Assembly (NCBI GenBank): GCA_014871385.1
Contig: CM026424.1
Coordinates: 19,759,945-19,823,944, forward strand
DNA length: 64,000 nt
Source: Ceratodon purpureus
Lineage: Eukaryota; Streptophyta; Bryopsida; Pseudoditrichales; Ditrichaceae
Direction of reading: 5' to 3'
A program made the position numbers and the translations under genes. Under the pieces are notes generated by a model. That model saw only the letters and a list, made by a program, of their open reading frames with translations. It was not told where the DNA came from and ran no database searches. This document shows, one piece after another, positions 42,024-54,862 of the stretch. The stretch's first letter is position 1; each line of letters begins with the position of its first letter.

Positions 42024-44570
42024 CCGCTCCTCGGGGTTGCGAAATCCTTCTTCCAGTTCGGTGCCGTCGGCACAAACTGGTGGATACTCACACTCCAGAG
42101 TGACCTGTGTTATCCCAATGGGCGCCAGCTTACCCTAATTTCCTAAGCCTAGACAATCTTTCCGGAGCTCGATGAGGGACAAGAGTTAACGCTTCCAGTA
42201 TGCCTGCATTGAACGACCCCAAATCCAATATCACTCTGCAATTCACATGTGCCTTGTACCGATTCTTGGTTCCAAAATGTGGAGGAAATGTGCTCCTCAG
42301 ATTGCACACATAGGTGAAAATGAGGCTCTAAGTCTTGGCTGGGGGATGAAAATGAATCCCACCATACAACGCTTCCTGCACCGTGTGCTTTGACCATCTG
42401 CCTCCTTGTTATAAATAGCCAAGTTGAAGGAGTGACACTAGCTGCTGAATCCGGGATTTTTGTTCCTGCAAACAACAATTAATCAGCGTTACAAGTAGAA
42501 TCAAAAACTCTGCACACAGGATGGAACTAGAAATGGATTACAAGAACCTAAGACAAGCTGAGCATTGTATTCAAGACGACAGCAACTAAGAATCATGTAC
42601 ACCGAAACTAAGCGTTGCGGCACAGGCGAGGGGCCGGAATCAGCACCATATTTCTACATCGTTCCTGTTCCAACAGTTATTACGGGAAATCCACCCTCGA
42701 ATGCTGCAACAAGAATTACACTCTTCTAGACGGGAACGTGTGAGAAACCACGGGCATTAACGCCATCTCCAGAAATTTGGGAAAGGCAGAGCACTCGCGA
42801 AACCCAGTTCATTGTGCTCTGCAAAATCAGGTCTACAAAAATCCGTGCACAACTACAAGGTGGTTGGACTTCCGAGAGCTGCCTGCCAGCACGAAAACCA
42901 CCCACTTGGATACTGATAATATCTAGGTAGAACGCAAGAATGGCATTGGTTCATTGCTAGTTCGCCAGATCAGACAAATGCCATTGAAATACATTACTAA
43001 TCTACAAGCGACGCCGCTTGGCAGTGAACTAGGCACAATTGTCTCCAAATGTGAATCAAAGAAACGAAATTTGACGCATTCTCTCCAGAATTTTGAGCCA
43101 CTACAGGACAACTTGCCAAAAAAAGGACCGAAGAGTTCTGCACGCGACCGCAACCACGCTCTTGCTTCAACACGTCACTGGTGTGAAACGAAACAAAACG
43201 AGGATTCAACTCTAAGAAGAGACGAGATCCAGCGGAGTACTGGCGGAGGATCTGAGACACTCCAGTCCTTGAAAGGCTATCTAGGATAAAACTCTGTGTT
43301 TAGACAACAAACTATACCCGGGAGACTCTCTGTAAGCAAGGGTGCCTACAAACAACAAAACACTGCGAAGCAGACCCTCAGAACACCTCACCAACACCTC
43401 TAGATTCCATTCCACCGTGATCTTCCACCCCTCAGAAGCGAAAAACGACAATGTCTGCAAACCGACTAACATTCACATCCTAGCATTACGTTTCCAACCA
43501 CCCCCACTTGACCAAACCATGAAAACCAACGCGCCTGCCCTTCAATCCACCTCACAACACGAGAAACCAAACAGTTCCCACCATTCACTCAATCTCCCTC
43601 ACAAGCACCCCGAAACGAACGCAACCGAGTAACCGACCAGTCCACCCCGAACAATCCTCACCCACCCTGTACAACACTACCACTGAAACACCCCACCCAA
43701 CGTAACCCAGCCCACACACAAGCCTCACCTGAAGCATTCACCGATCGAGATCTCCGGCCAGTTCCAGTCCCTGCAATCCCAGACTCAAGGGCGCTTGCAG
43801 TATTCACGCGCACTCAAAATGCGGTCCCATGGACGAGTTCATGGATCTAGACACTAGTAACTAGTGAGGCGCTCCCTAACGTGCTCCAGAAGTCGCCCTC
43901 CAGCGCAAATCTAATGATGCGAAATGTAGTACCACAGCCAGGTACAGCCCAGGTACACGGTGCAGTCGAGTTGGCAGCAGCTGGCTCAGGGAGATGGTGG
44001 AATCAGTGAGCCTTGAGGAGGCAGTGAGGAATTGAACGGAGGCGAGGCGCAGTGCAGGGATGGGGATGGTGGTGCAATGCGGGGTGGGCGAAGTTGCGAG
44101 CAAGTTGTGGAGCCGTGGGGAGTTTGGGGGCAATGGCGCAGGGAATGCGGGCGCTGCGGCGTTGTTGTAAGGTACTGCGCTTGTCCCCGTGCCGCTCTGG
44201 ACTGGGGACTGGAAGTCTGGAGTCTGGCCTCGCACCGCACCTTCGCCTCCCCCGCTCTGCCGCAAGCGGAATCCCGCCGGGCCCCCGCCCCACGCTCGCC
44301 CTCCCATGGACGACGATTGCTCTTGGACGAACGACTGTTCGTTTTGGACGGACGAATATTGCTCTTGGACGAACGAATATTAGACTTGGACGAACGACGA
44401 TCGACGGACGACAGGGAGGTGGAAGGAGACGAGGAACGCCATCTGAGTTGGGAGTGCGAGGGGGGTTCGTTATTTGTGGTAACTTTTGCGGATTGATCGC
44501 CACTTAAAACTGGGTGTCCAGGTACCGTACCTTGGGTAGCAGTTTTGTCCACCTCTAAACGCATGTTTTA
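42024..44570 (-). promoter_or_regulatory. Leader intron and promoter region of O-FucT-like gene
   Basis: On the minus strand a consensus donor (CTTCAG|GTGAGG, exon boundary at 43729) and an acceptor (TTTGCAG, exon resuming at 42465) define a probable 1.26-kb 5' UTR intron (43728-42466). A GC-rich block follows at about 43880-44560 and is likely the promoter and first non-coding exon region. It contains short tandem repeats of a GGACGAACGA-like phrase (44325-44410). Open frames in this block run on all strands because of composition. No coding gene is called. Confidence 0.5.
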
Positions 44571-44968
44571 TTTTTTTGAATTCAAAAGAGTAAAGTTTAT
44601 CTGTCAAAAATTATGTTTTTTCATTTTTTTTGTTTTTGAGTAAAATCATTAGCCTCAGATGGTTTAGAATATACAAATGCTACTAAATATAGTTCATAAT
44701 GCTTTGTTTTTTTGTCCTTAGAATTTTTGATTTTGAGAACCTACACTTTTCTTTTCTTCTCCCTTTTACTATATTCAAGTCAATCCACTTTGACATTCTA
44801 CATGGAGTACTTTCTTTTACTCCATGGCCATTGGGTCTACAACTACTGATTTAATGTACAAAATACTACTTCCATTAGTTTAAGCCGTGGAGCTAAATTA
44901 GTTGAATAAAAAAAATTACAAAAAAAATATGCGCAAATAGAATTTGAAGAGTGAATTTAAGAATCCAT

Positions 44969-44972
<4 letters not shown>

Positions 44973-45002
<30 letters not shown>
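44973..45002. repeat. (AT)15 microsatellite
   Basis: Fifteen AT dinucleotides, followed 20 bp later by a shorter AT run. Confidence 0.95.
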
Positions 45003-45005
<3 letters not shown>

Positions 45006-45193
45006 TTAATTCTTTAAAAATATATATATATTTTTTAAGCAGAATGCAATCAGGAAAGAAAATCATTGTTTTTAATCTTAAATGGGAGTTGTTACAATTT
45101 TCAGAGGTGAATCTTGTGGATAAATTTTTGAATTCTCATGTTCTTCGTTTTGTTTTCTAGAAATATGTGAGACTCTGTTTCCTTGCAAAGAGG

Positions 45194-45505
45194 GGGTCTG
45201 TCTAAATACCCCCTACGAGAGGTGCTGATGCGGTGGCTCGGAGGGCAGGCTTGGGGGGTTGGGAGGGGAGGGGGCAAATCTCTGCCCCTATTATTTGCCT
45301 TGAGTGGGGGTCCTAGTGATCTCAAGAGGACCACCCTAAGGTAATTTGGGACCTACGGCCCCAAATTTGTAAAAAAAAAAACCAAAAAAAGACCCCAGGA
45401 CCCTAAAACGGGGAAGGGCAGAAAAATGGAACCCACCGAGCCTAGCAACCGAACCAGCGGTTGTGGTTTGGTTGCACCTCTCGTAGGAGGGAAATAAAGA
45501 GACCC
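45194..45505. mobile_element. 312-bp MULE-type MITE with 9-bp target duplication
   Basis: The termini GGGTCTGTCTAAATACCCCC and, on the other strand, GGGTCTCTTTATTTCCCTCC continue into the shared TACGAGAGGTGC. They form 32-bp terminal inverted repeats with 26 matches. The element is flanked on both sides by the identical nine bases GCAAAGAGG (45185-45193 and 45506-45514). A 9-bp duplication and long inverted repeats are characteristic of Mutator-like elements. At 312 bp there is no room for a transposase, so it is non-autonomous. The intact duplication suggests a fairly recent insertion. Confidence 0.85.
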
Positions 45506-45941
45506 GCAAAGAGGTGGCTGTAAAGTTGGAGGGTTTATGTGTTTGATGATTTGGGGACTATGTTTATTCTATTGGTTTGAAATTAATTCTGACTGGTGAG
45601 GATAGGTGCCATGTCATATTGCGCTGATTGGGAGCTGACTTTGGTTGTTCATTTGTTTGGTGACAGTCTACCTATGAGTGGACTACAGTGGTTGGGTGCT
45701 ACAATGATGGTTGGAACTTGGCAATGTATGATATATCATGGGTGATGAAGACAGTGGTTGCAACTTTGGTTCAATATACGTAGTAACGTAGAAAAAGAAA
45801 AAAGGCTTTTATACTAACGTACACTATGCCATGAAGATCGAAATGCCAGCAGATCGTGGTTCATACAGAAGGTCATTATTGACATAGTAAGGGACGTTGA
45901 TACAGGACATCCATACAAGTTTCCATGGCCTAGTAGATACA

Positions 45942-46367
45942 CTAAGGTAGAGGCACCTATAACCGACTAGTTAAGAGACTTGCCACTAAGATTGGAGGTG
46001 TATAAGTTGAGGGAGATTTTTCCTTGAAGGGGAAATAGGTTTAAGGAGGAATGCAACTTTAAATGTCATGTTTACTTCAATATTTAATTTACTATGAATT
46101 TTGAAAGACATTTTTTTTGTAATATATATAACCGATATGTAGGCCCACCTAAAACCGACCACCATGACACAAAACTTGATCACTATGCTACTACCAAAAT
46201 ATTCACGTATGATTCCCTTTGATTCCCTTTCTACCAATCATGCTTGATACTTTCTTCTAGATCTCCCAAGATTTTGAACAGTAAGTGGTTGGAAATGGAG
46301 GTCAGAAATGGAGAAGTTTACTGATTAGTTATGGATACTTGGTCGGCTATGGGTGCCTCCACCTTAG
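45942..46367. mobile_element. MITE of a CTAAGGT family, copy 1
   Basis: Inverted termini share the consensus CTAAGGTRGARGCACC and continue YATRRCCGA. The same termini bound the element at 58479-58871, and both copies share internal phrases of the type RCCGATATGTAGGC. Copies of a CCGAC phrase near the ends may be transposase-binding repeats. No target duplication was obvious and no coding capacity was seen. The superfamily is unassigned. Confidence 0.7.
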
Positions 46368-48047
46368 AGGAAAGATGGTTTGGGGTGACTAACGAGTATG
46401 AATGAGCTGGTGTAAAATGCTAATCTTGTATCCGCTCACTAAATGTTGCCCCGACCATCTTTCCACTCCTGATAGCACACTCCAAGGGCACTTGATTCAT
46501 GGTGATTATATTAAAAGAAGCTTAAAAATACATGTGGATTTGGTATAGCATTTCTTAGAAACAAATGAAATCAATGGTCTTAAAACATATGATTATACCA
46601 AATTTAAGACACCATGGCATCTATGTTAAATTTTGATGTCTAGACCTATAAAATTCACCTTGAATTTGTAATATAGCAATCTATATTCAAATTCTTCAAT
46701 GTGACAATGAACTTTTAAGGCTTTGGATCCGCATGTAGCATATAAGGGGCTTTTTAAATAAAAATTCCCAAATAATTGCTGTGAGATTTTTTTTCGAAAA
46801 TACTATCCGAGAATTTCGGTATTTCTCGAAATAACTGTTAGTTTTCTAATTCTGCCTATGTAATACAGTAAATACCTCTAATGTGAAATACATTCATTCA
46901 TGGTAGCCTCCAAAGAGGCTGGAGAGACTTCTTCTATTTGTCCACCATAAGGTGAGCTGAAGGCTGAAGCTGTTGCATCCAAGCAATTGCACCTCAAACT
47001 TGGTGGGAAAACTCTTCTTGCAATGTGCAACTCCTGCATTGAATGTGATGTGCTGGGAAGCAATGCCTGGCTTCCTCAGCAGCAACTCTCCTTTTTAGCT
47101 TTAAGCATTCATTTTAATTGCATGGCTACCATCTACATTGCTCAAAATGGAAACAGTTCATTAATTCTGGAGATTCTTGAATATACTTTCTTGTCTTACT
47201 GTGAACACTGTTAAACCACTTTTACGAAGAAACTCCCCTCACTGTTCATGCTTCAATGAAGTATCTGTTTGAAAAGTTGACAAATACTTATGTCACGGAA
47301 CTGTTAACAAAAAATTGGATTTCAAAGAGCCAGGAACCATTTCTAGAAGTGTTGAAGCCTGCTTTACCTTGGACTTGGCTGGTCAAGCCCGGGATTCAAC
47401 TTACTCTACACCGTAGCTATACAACTTCCTGTTTTTATTTCTTTTTCCTTTTTTACAACAACCCAAACATTTTTCAATTTATGTTTGATAAAAGTACCAT
47501 CAAAAAATATCTTTCATTGAAATATAAATAATAAAATGAAGCTTGAATCCCATAGAAGGTATTGCAATTTCATTTTATTTTTCCTTGAAAATCCAAGTGC
47601 ATTGCAAGAAAGAAAAGAGGATGATGCAGAATACTGTATGACTGCATGAGATCATAGATGATGCATGTACACCGCACAGCTTGCACTTGGATCTATTTAG
47701 AGTAACTTACCACATCTGGAATGTGTCAGTGGCTTGGAGTTTTAACACGCCCAATTGCCATGACAAATAGATGCAATTTTCTGGGATTGTGTAATAATGT
47801 CAAACTATTTTTTTATTTAATTAATTTATTAGATAGAATAGAACATCATGATCCAGTGAAGATTGGTAACATTTTCACAAGGCATGTGTATTCTTATAAT
47901 TTTTTAATTTTTTCTGTTGAAAGTTCTTATAATTATTTTTGTTCACATCAGAATTAGCACGGTGGTCTGCCACCTTGCTTAGGCACATATGATCCAGGTA
48001 GAGATGGCCAGGTGCTATCCACATTTTAGCCACATTCACAAGTGTGG

Positions 48048-48112
48048 AAAATCATAGCAAGAGATTTTGTTTATTTATTTTTGTTGGAAAAGGTGACCAT
48101 CAAATTAGTGCA

Positions 48113-48149
<37 letters not shown>

Positions 48150-48175
48150 TCCAGTAAAATCATAGCAAGAGATTG
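48048..48175. repeat. 33-base poly-C tract inside 19-bp direct repeats
   Basis: AAAATCATAGCAAGAGATT occurs exactly at 48048-48066 and at 48157-48175. Between them is a 90-bp insert that contains 33 consecutive C (48115-48147). The direct repeats could be a long target-site duplication or the scar of a repair event. The length of the C run may also be a sequencing or assembly artefact. Confidence 0.85.
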
Positions 48176-48412
48176 CTGATGATGTCTGCTTAGAGCATTA
48201 GGGTACCAACATTTCTATTTAGTTATATTTTTTTTCCTTTCAAAGGTATATCGAATTTAAGGAAGACAAAAAAAAATACATACCTAGACAACCTCCCGAG
48301 GGTGGAACCGTGGAACTGGTAAGATGTGAAGGGATACCACCTAGGGGAATGCAAATCTCTGATACAAAGACAAAAATGAAGCACTAATTGGTGTTTTTAT
48401 ATATTTTGTTTT

Positions 48413-49355
48413 GTTTTTAACCCCTAAAGGTTATGGAAATCCAAAATGGCTCTCGGCTGTTTCGAGCAGCCTAGATGAAGGGGTTAAAAGTAATATTTTT
48501 GCCTAAGCATTTTACTGGATGCTCGTTATACAGCAAAGTGTATGTGGTAAAAATTTCGACGACAAATTTCACTTTTAGAACCTACATCTAGGAATTTTAG
48601 GTTTCAAGTCCAAAACGGGCAGTTTAAAATTAGGTTTTTTTAGATTTTTTTTTTGGAAATGTGTTCATAACCAATTCACTACTCAAAATCCAAAGTGGCC
48701 TATGTCAAAAAGCTTACCAATTTTAGAAGGGCAGCCTCTAAAAATCACAGAAACAACCTTCTCAGTTTTTGGTAATTTTACAATTTTTTCTTTCAAAATT
48801 TGTCAAAATTTGAGATTTAGGAATTTTTCAAATTTTTTTTTCCAATAATTCAAAAAATCATGGACATAACTTTTAACCGTTCACTTTTTTAAAAAACCAA
48901 AAGCATTTCACGTCATTTAGGTTTTACCATATTGTGGTTTTTGCACCTTCTTGTGGAAATTAATTTGCATGAAGGCCAAAAAATTGTAATGAGACTCTAA
49001 AATTTTGCATGGAGGTGCTCAACTTAGTTACCTACATGGAAAAAAATATGAGCAAAATGTTTGAGGTAACAATAATCAAGTCTCCCTTGGCACCATTTAG
49101 AGTATGCCTTTCCCGCAAAGCCAAAAAAAAAAAAAACAGTAAACTTTGAATGTTATAATCTCACAAATGGTAAAGATCCAACCGTTGAAATTTAACATGG
49201 TATTAGTGCAAGTAGTTAGGTTTAAGATCTTACGGTTGGATGTATCAAAAAATTAAAAAATTAAGAATCATACTTCAACTTCTACAAGGTCGTCAAAAAT
49301 CACAGTTTTTGGTTTTGGAGGTCCAAAAACGGCTTGAACCTTTAGGGGTTAAAAC
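48413..49355. mobile_element. Putative 943-bp foldback-like segment
   Basis: GTTTTTAACCCCTAAAGGTT at the left end is repeated in inverted orientation, with one base fewer, at 49337-49355. The interior is non-coding and contains further small inverted repeats, such as GATCCAACCGT with ACGGTTGGATG. No flanking duplication was found, so mobility is only suggested. Confidence 0.4.
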
Positions 49356-52300
49356 AGACTGAGAGTCCTTAGGGCCAGGTTTTGCTCCACCCCTCGCAGC
49401 CCTCCCCAGCCTCTCCTCCAAGCTATGCTGGATGGGGTTTTTAGACAACCCAAGACCCATTGTATGTAGTTATCATTTTCCTCCTTGACGAGTTCTTGCA
49501 CGGTAACTTCATTGCACAGAACTGTGCATTTAGGATTCTCACAGTAATCCTCAAAATTGTCACAAAGTCAACGGGGCCACAACACTGTTGATGGTTGTGC
49601 CAATTCAACTAAACAGTAAACACCAATCTGAGATACTTCGAAGAGGCCTAAAAATGCACACAAAAATGGTAACAGATGTGCATGAAGTTGCAAATCTTTA
49701 GTAAATAACCCAAGGTTTCCACCATTTTATGGACTCACAGATACACCTAATTTTACACTGAAAGTTATGGTACACAAACTCCAGAGCAGTGACAACCTCT
49801 CTCCACCACTGCCAAAAAAACAGTCCATCACAGAACCTCCTGCCAAGACCCCAAATAGAGTCCCACTTTCATAAATCCTGGACTGAACTCAAAATCTGAT
49901 GAAAAAACGTGAACAACAGTAAACCCAAATTGCCATCTGGCACCGAGTTGCTCATATCACTGAGTATTATTTCTTCATTTTGGTATTTTCGCGCACATTT
50001 CTGATTTAAATAAGTTTCATCTCCATTTTATTGTTAGTAAAATAGAATAATTTATATAAATTTATGTTTTAGCACCAATGAAGCAGAGTTAACTGTTTTG
50101 ACGCGGTCTCAATGTCAAGTTATGACGAAGAAGCTGATTTCATGCAAAAGTGGTAGATCTATATTTATGAGATGGAGGCCTTGGTGGCTAGCCCAACAGC
50201 GATCTGTGCTAAGTTTGCTATATTCTTTGACCTCATAACCATAACTATTAAATTAAAAGTGGTTTTAATTATCTCTAGGCTTTCTTTTCCATATGACGCT
50301 ATATCGAAATTGATGGTATTCTACTTTAGATTGAAATACTGAGAGTAGAACACTGTTCATTTCTTTGTCTGTACCGTTGTGTTTTCTACCGGAGTTATCA
50401 AACCACCGTCTTCGTGGAATTGAGTGCAATAAATTTAGATAATGTACTTGGAATTCATCAATTTTGAAACAGGAATTAGGATTTGGGAGCTTGGCATGTG
50501 ACCACTGATTCCAGAACGATATTATAATTTGTGGAGTCAGATAAATTCTAAAAGATCTGGATTGAGCTCACACTAGCCAGTGCCAAAACTATTTGCTGCA
50601 GATTGAGTGTTGTCATCGACTCAATTGTGTGTGCTCAACATATGGTATGTATATAATTATTGTTAATATTTATTTTTTAAAATTTTCATTATTCTAGATC
50701 TGTTGAATGATGGTTGTTTCATCAGACAAATTCAAGCATTTGCTCAGCTTGGTGTTTATTCATATCTCATGAAATGGCTATTTTGAGGCTTCATAATTGC
50801 TCTGTAAAAGATTGTAACTGAAATGGAGTGATTCTGTTACCAGCAGGTACAAAAGCACTGCTTGGTTGTTGCTTTCTGTAGAACTTGCACTTTGCTGCAT
50901 AATGCTTCAGGCTCCATAATCTCCAAGAGTTTGTGAAAACCAGTCTAAGTTGTAAGAGAAGTTGAACCCACAGAATTCAGTGTATTTGTTGTGTAGGGTA
51001 ATGTCCAAAACAGCCCATGCTCTGATTACAAAAAGTATGGCCGCCAGGTTAGCGATTACTCAACATGTAACCCTTTGAGACAAAAGCACATGCATCTTTC
51101 TACAAGGATTATGCTCCACTTATAATTCTACTTAGCGTGGACCACATTGTTTAAAGCAATCTACATTCTTTGAAAACCTCCCTTGTAATGTGGGCTACTC
51201 CAACTAAGAAACCCACATTGTTTGAATTATATTTTGACCCACTCTACTAGAAAACTTAAATTAGAATACGCATTGCTAAGCCATTCATAGATACAAAGTA
51301 AATATTTGTATTATTTCATATAAAAAGACTATAGATATATTTGATTTGAGCTTTACTGAGTGAGCATCACATTATATAATAGTTCACGTTAAGTAGAACT
51401 ATCACTGTAGTTAATTAACAAAAGTCAAAACACTAGTTGAAAACATGTTCAACTACACCAAATATTACACCAAAATGGCAGCTACTTCAAGCTTACAAAA
51501 ATGGTGTACTCAAAAGTCTCTCCGGTGTAGTCCAGCACATGACATGGGCATAATCGTCTCGGGGCGAAGGTGAACATGGTCACCTTGGTCCCTACAAACA
51601 TTATGTACTTTTGGCCACCGTGACGTGGGTTTTGTTGGTTTCTAATAGAAGTAAATCTAGAGTATACCCCAACATTGTAATTGTTTTGTATTGATTACTA
51701 ATTGGATAGAAGCTGATTATGTTTGTATGATATTCATGTTGTTTTTCATATGTTAACGAATTTGTGGTACCTGGGTGGCAAAAATAGATGACCCAAGACC
51801 TTAATCAGTATATATCCGGTTTATTTAAGGGTTAGCCGTCGGGTTCAATAGTATAGGCTCACCTATGCTAAAAATGGATATACAATGTATAAGAACGATT
51901 GGAGCCTTCTCGTGTCGTTCCGTAAATGATGCAAGATAATTAATTTCATAGTCGTCTGATTCAGTCCTCACCATAACACAATTGGACCTCTCTCAATTGT
52001 CCGTCTCATTGTCATCACCCTCAATGATAGGTGATATCCAAGCATTTTCTTGAGGGCTACTAGTGAAACTTGACATAAAATCTATTTTTACTATCGACAA
52101 GAATATGTTGAGGGCGTAGGTGGAGTGAACCAACGTGCTCACAAGAAGATCAATAAAGCATACGAGATCTTGGAACATGCGACGCAACATTTCCATCCTA
52201 TCCACTCGAACCAAACACTCCCTCCTACTAACTTTGGGCGATGAAGAGTACCACACCAATCCAGTCCGTGACAAAAGCCATAGCTCCTCTCAACTCAATC

Positions 52301-54862
52301 TTCACGCATCACAGCCGTACAAATCAACCCCGGAGCCATGGCTAAAATTCTCTACAACTAAAGCCTTAACTTCTATATTTAAACAATGGCCAGAAATCAC
52401 GCAAAACTCCTGCACAAACCATCGAACCTACAAAATCCCTCTATATATATTCCTTTAGGCACACATCCTGCAATTCGATCAACTCAATGCCCCCCTCACC
52501 CTCCGAACAAATCCTCTCAATCACCCTTAGAAACTCAAATTTGGAAGGTCATACCCAACACCTTACACGCAAGAGTAGAAATTTCTTGCACTCCTGACAC
52601 GTGTCCTACATACAGCCCATTATCTTCCCTGGAAAAACACCCCCCTCGGAATAACTCGTCAAGACTGAGAAATACTAGCATGTCTATTATCCATTTGAAG
52701 CACACTTCCGATTTAACCACCTCATAATTGTCCACTTTCACCCTCGTTGTCCAAATCTAAAGTTGGCCCGGATTTGTTGCCGCTGAACAATAGGCGACCT
52801 AAGCTTCATCAAATAACAGAGCAATGATGTTGGCCCCACCTTCCACTCAAAACGTGGAGTTTCCAAAATGGCATTGCAAATTCAGAGAAGTGTGAAATGA
52901 ACACCAAAAAAAAGAAACAATTGCAACTTTTGTAAATAGAATGACATGAAATCATCCTGAAATTTTCTGAAAGAAAATCTTCCATGAAAGCATTAGTAAA
53001 TAAAATGGTCAAACCATTTGTAAAATTTAGTGTTTAGGTTTCTCAGCTTTTGAGTTGGGCTGGAAACAGTTCACCACCGCACACTCCAGCTCAAGGAAGT
53101 GGCCGACTATTTCTGAATATGTTTCATGTTGACATTTGCCTTCCAATATGCACATGGTCAACTAAGGAAATAGGAACAATATGTGAACTGGCAGCCACTA
53201 TACGCTCTCTAATTTCTTTGAAGCTTCTCCTTGAATTCTAAAACATTCAGTCAACCAGGAAGTTGTTAGATAGCCACATTGGTCCGTGAGGGAAACAGCG
53301 GGTGTGGCTGTTTTGCTGCAATATTTGAGGTCAAGTGGCAAAAGTCAACCTCAGCAAACCAATTGGCAAGGCATGCCTACTTAGTACTGATGTATATGAT
53401 GAAGCAGATTACCATATTTGAGTGCTAATCAAACTGTTCACTGAAATCTTCATGTAGAGTATTTTGAATGATATGCCTTGGATAACTTGTGCAAATGTAT
53501 GCAAATGAACCATCCATAAGAAAAACATCATACTGTGGGTGAATGTCAAGAAGTGTCCATTTCAATAAAACTAAGCTTTACATTTGGAACATTCCTATCA
53601 TTGGCTTAGAAATTCCAAATTTAATGAAAAAATCTCAAAAACTTATAAAGCTCAAACAACCCAAATTAAGTTTAACTCAAATTAAGTTTAAATTGCTATT
53701 AGCCATCATTCAATCAATATTTCCACACAATTGGCCATCCAATGCAGGATTTCAATCCTATAGCACTTCTCAATCAATTTTGGATTGGGTATTATTTTGG
53801 ATGAATTTTTCATTTTGGAGAATAAACTTATGGTTGAATTTTGTTTTACAATAAATTTGCAACTAAGCTGATCTTCAAATTGATGGCCACTACAATTCTA
53901 AATGAAAAAATTTTAAAATTTTTAAAAATAGCCAACGTACAGACGTTTGGAGCTCAGATGTGGAGCAAAATCATTACAAAGTTTTACTCTTAGATATATG
54001 TTGAAGGCAAAAAGCATCACAGTACACTGTCCCAGGCTACTCTCTCCCTCTCAAGCACCACAGTACCGTACTCTGCAGGATATATCGAGAATAACAGCAA
54101 CGGATAGAGTCTCCAGCTCTACCAAAGAATAATCGCTGATCAAACACATTTTGTACAATCCTACCAAGATAAGGCTGACAGAGAATTGTAGCCCTGATAG
54201 ACACTCTGCACATGGGCCTCCAATCACACCTTAAGGCTCATCTCATTCATTTGTGTACAACTCTGCAGGACTCAAACCAAAATTTCACATCATGATATTG
54301 AACTCCTAGTGAAAATGCAATTACTAATTTTGTTTCTGATACTGGAGTTGCAAGAAGTAAGTAGCTTGGAGGACACTCAGAATAGTGGTTCTGCCCCCAA
54401 GTTTCTTCTTACCTGGGTGACCTCGTGTACTTTCAATCAGGGATTTAATTGCTGAAGTGCAGACTGACACGGCACAAGTGTTCTTCGCGGAACAGTGGCT
54501 TGGTTGGGAAGCAACGCTTTGTGATTGAACACCTTTCTTATGGGTCAAGCCATATCATATGGTATCAAACAGTCCTGCTGGGGAGCTTGCACCAAACGGT
54601 TAATAGTTCCGATTAGTACCCTGCGGCTCCATGTTCTTAGTGCACCCGCCTTCTGAAACATCACATGGAGCATTCAATAGCACTGATATTTGGTTTCCGG
54701 AGTCCAGAAACTCGATTCAGTCTCTGAAACTTTTATATGTCCTCATCTACGGGTGCTGTAAATTTGTCCTGTCCCTTGAAAGTTGACTCCGTGGAAAATT
54801 GATCACTGCATTGAACATAATTATCTGAATAGAGACGAGTTCAAGTTCTAGAATTTTGAGAG

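Larger units (their letters stand above)
44571..54862. other. 10-kb gene-free, transposon-rich spacer
   Basis: No supported protein-coding gene was found. The AT-rich sequence holds the transposon-like elements, microsatellites and poly-C tract listed separately. Open frames at 51993-52741 (minus) look like pieces of one decayed coding region, but too many stops interrupt it to name. Frames at 46878-47531 and 53543-53854 have no recognisable content. Confidence 0.6.

Noticed and set aside
43876-44564. Overlapping 140-190 residue frames on both strands, rich in Arg, Ser and Pro
   Set aside because: All frames are open because of local GC richness and small repeats. No frame shows domain content, and the block fits the promoter/leader of the O-FucT-like gene.
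51993-52741. Adjacent minus-strand frames suggesting a coding remnant
   Set aside because: Many stops and frame changes separate them and no known domain could be read, so they are mentioned only as part of the spacer.
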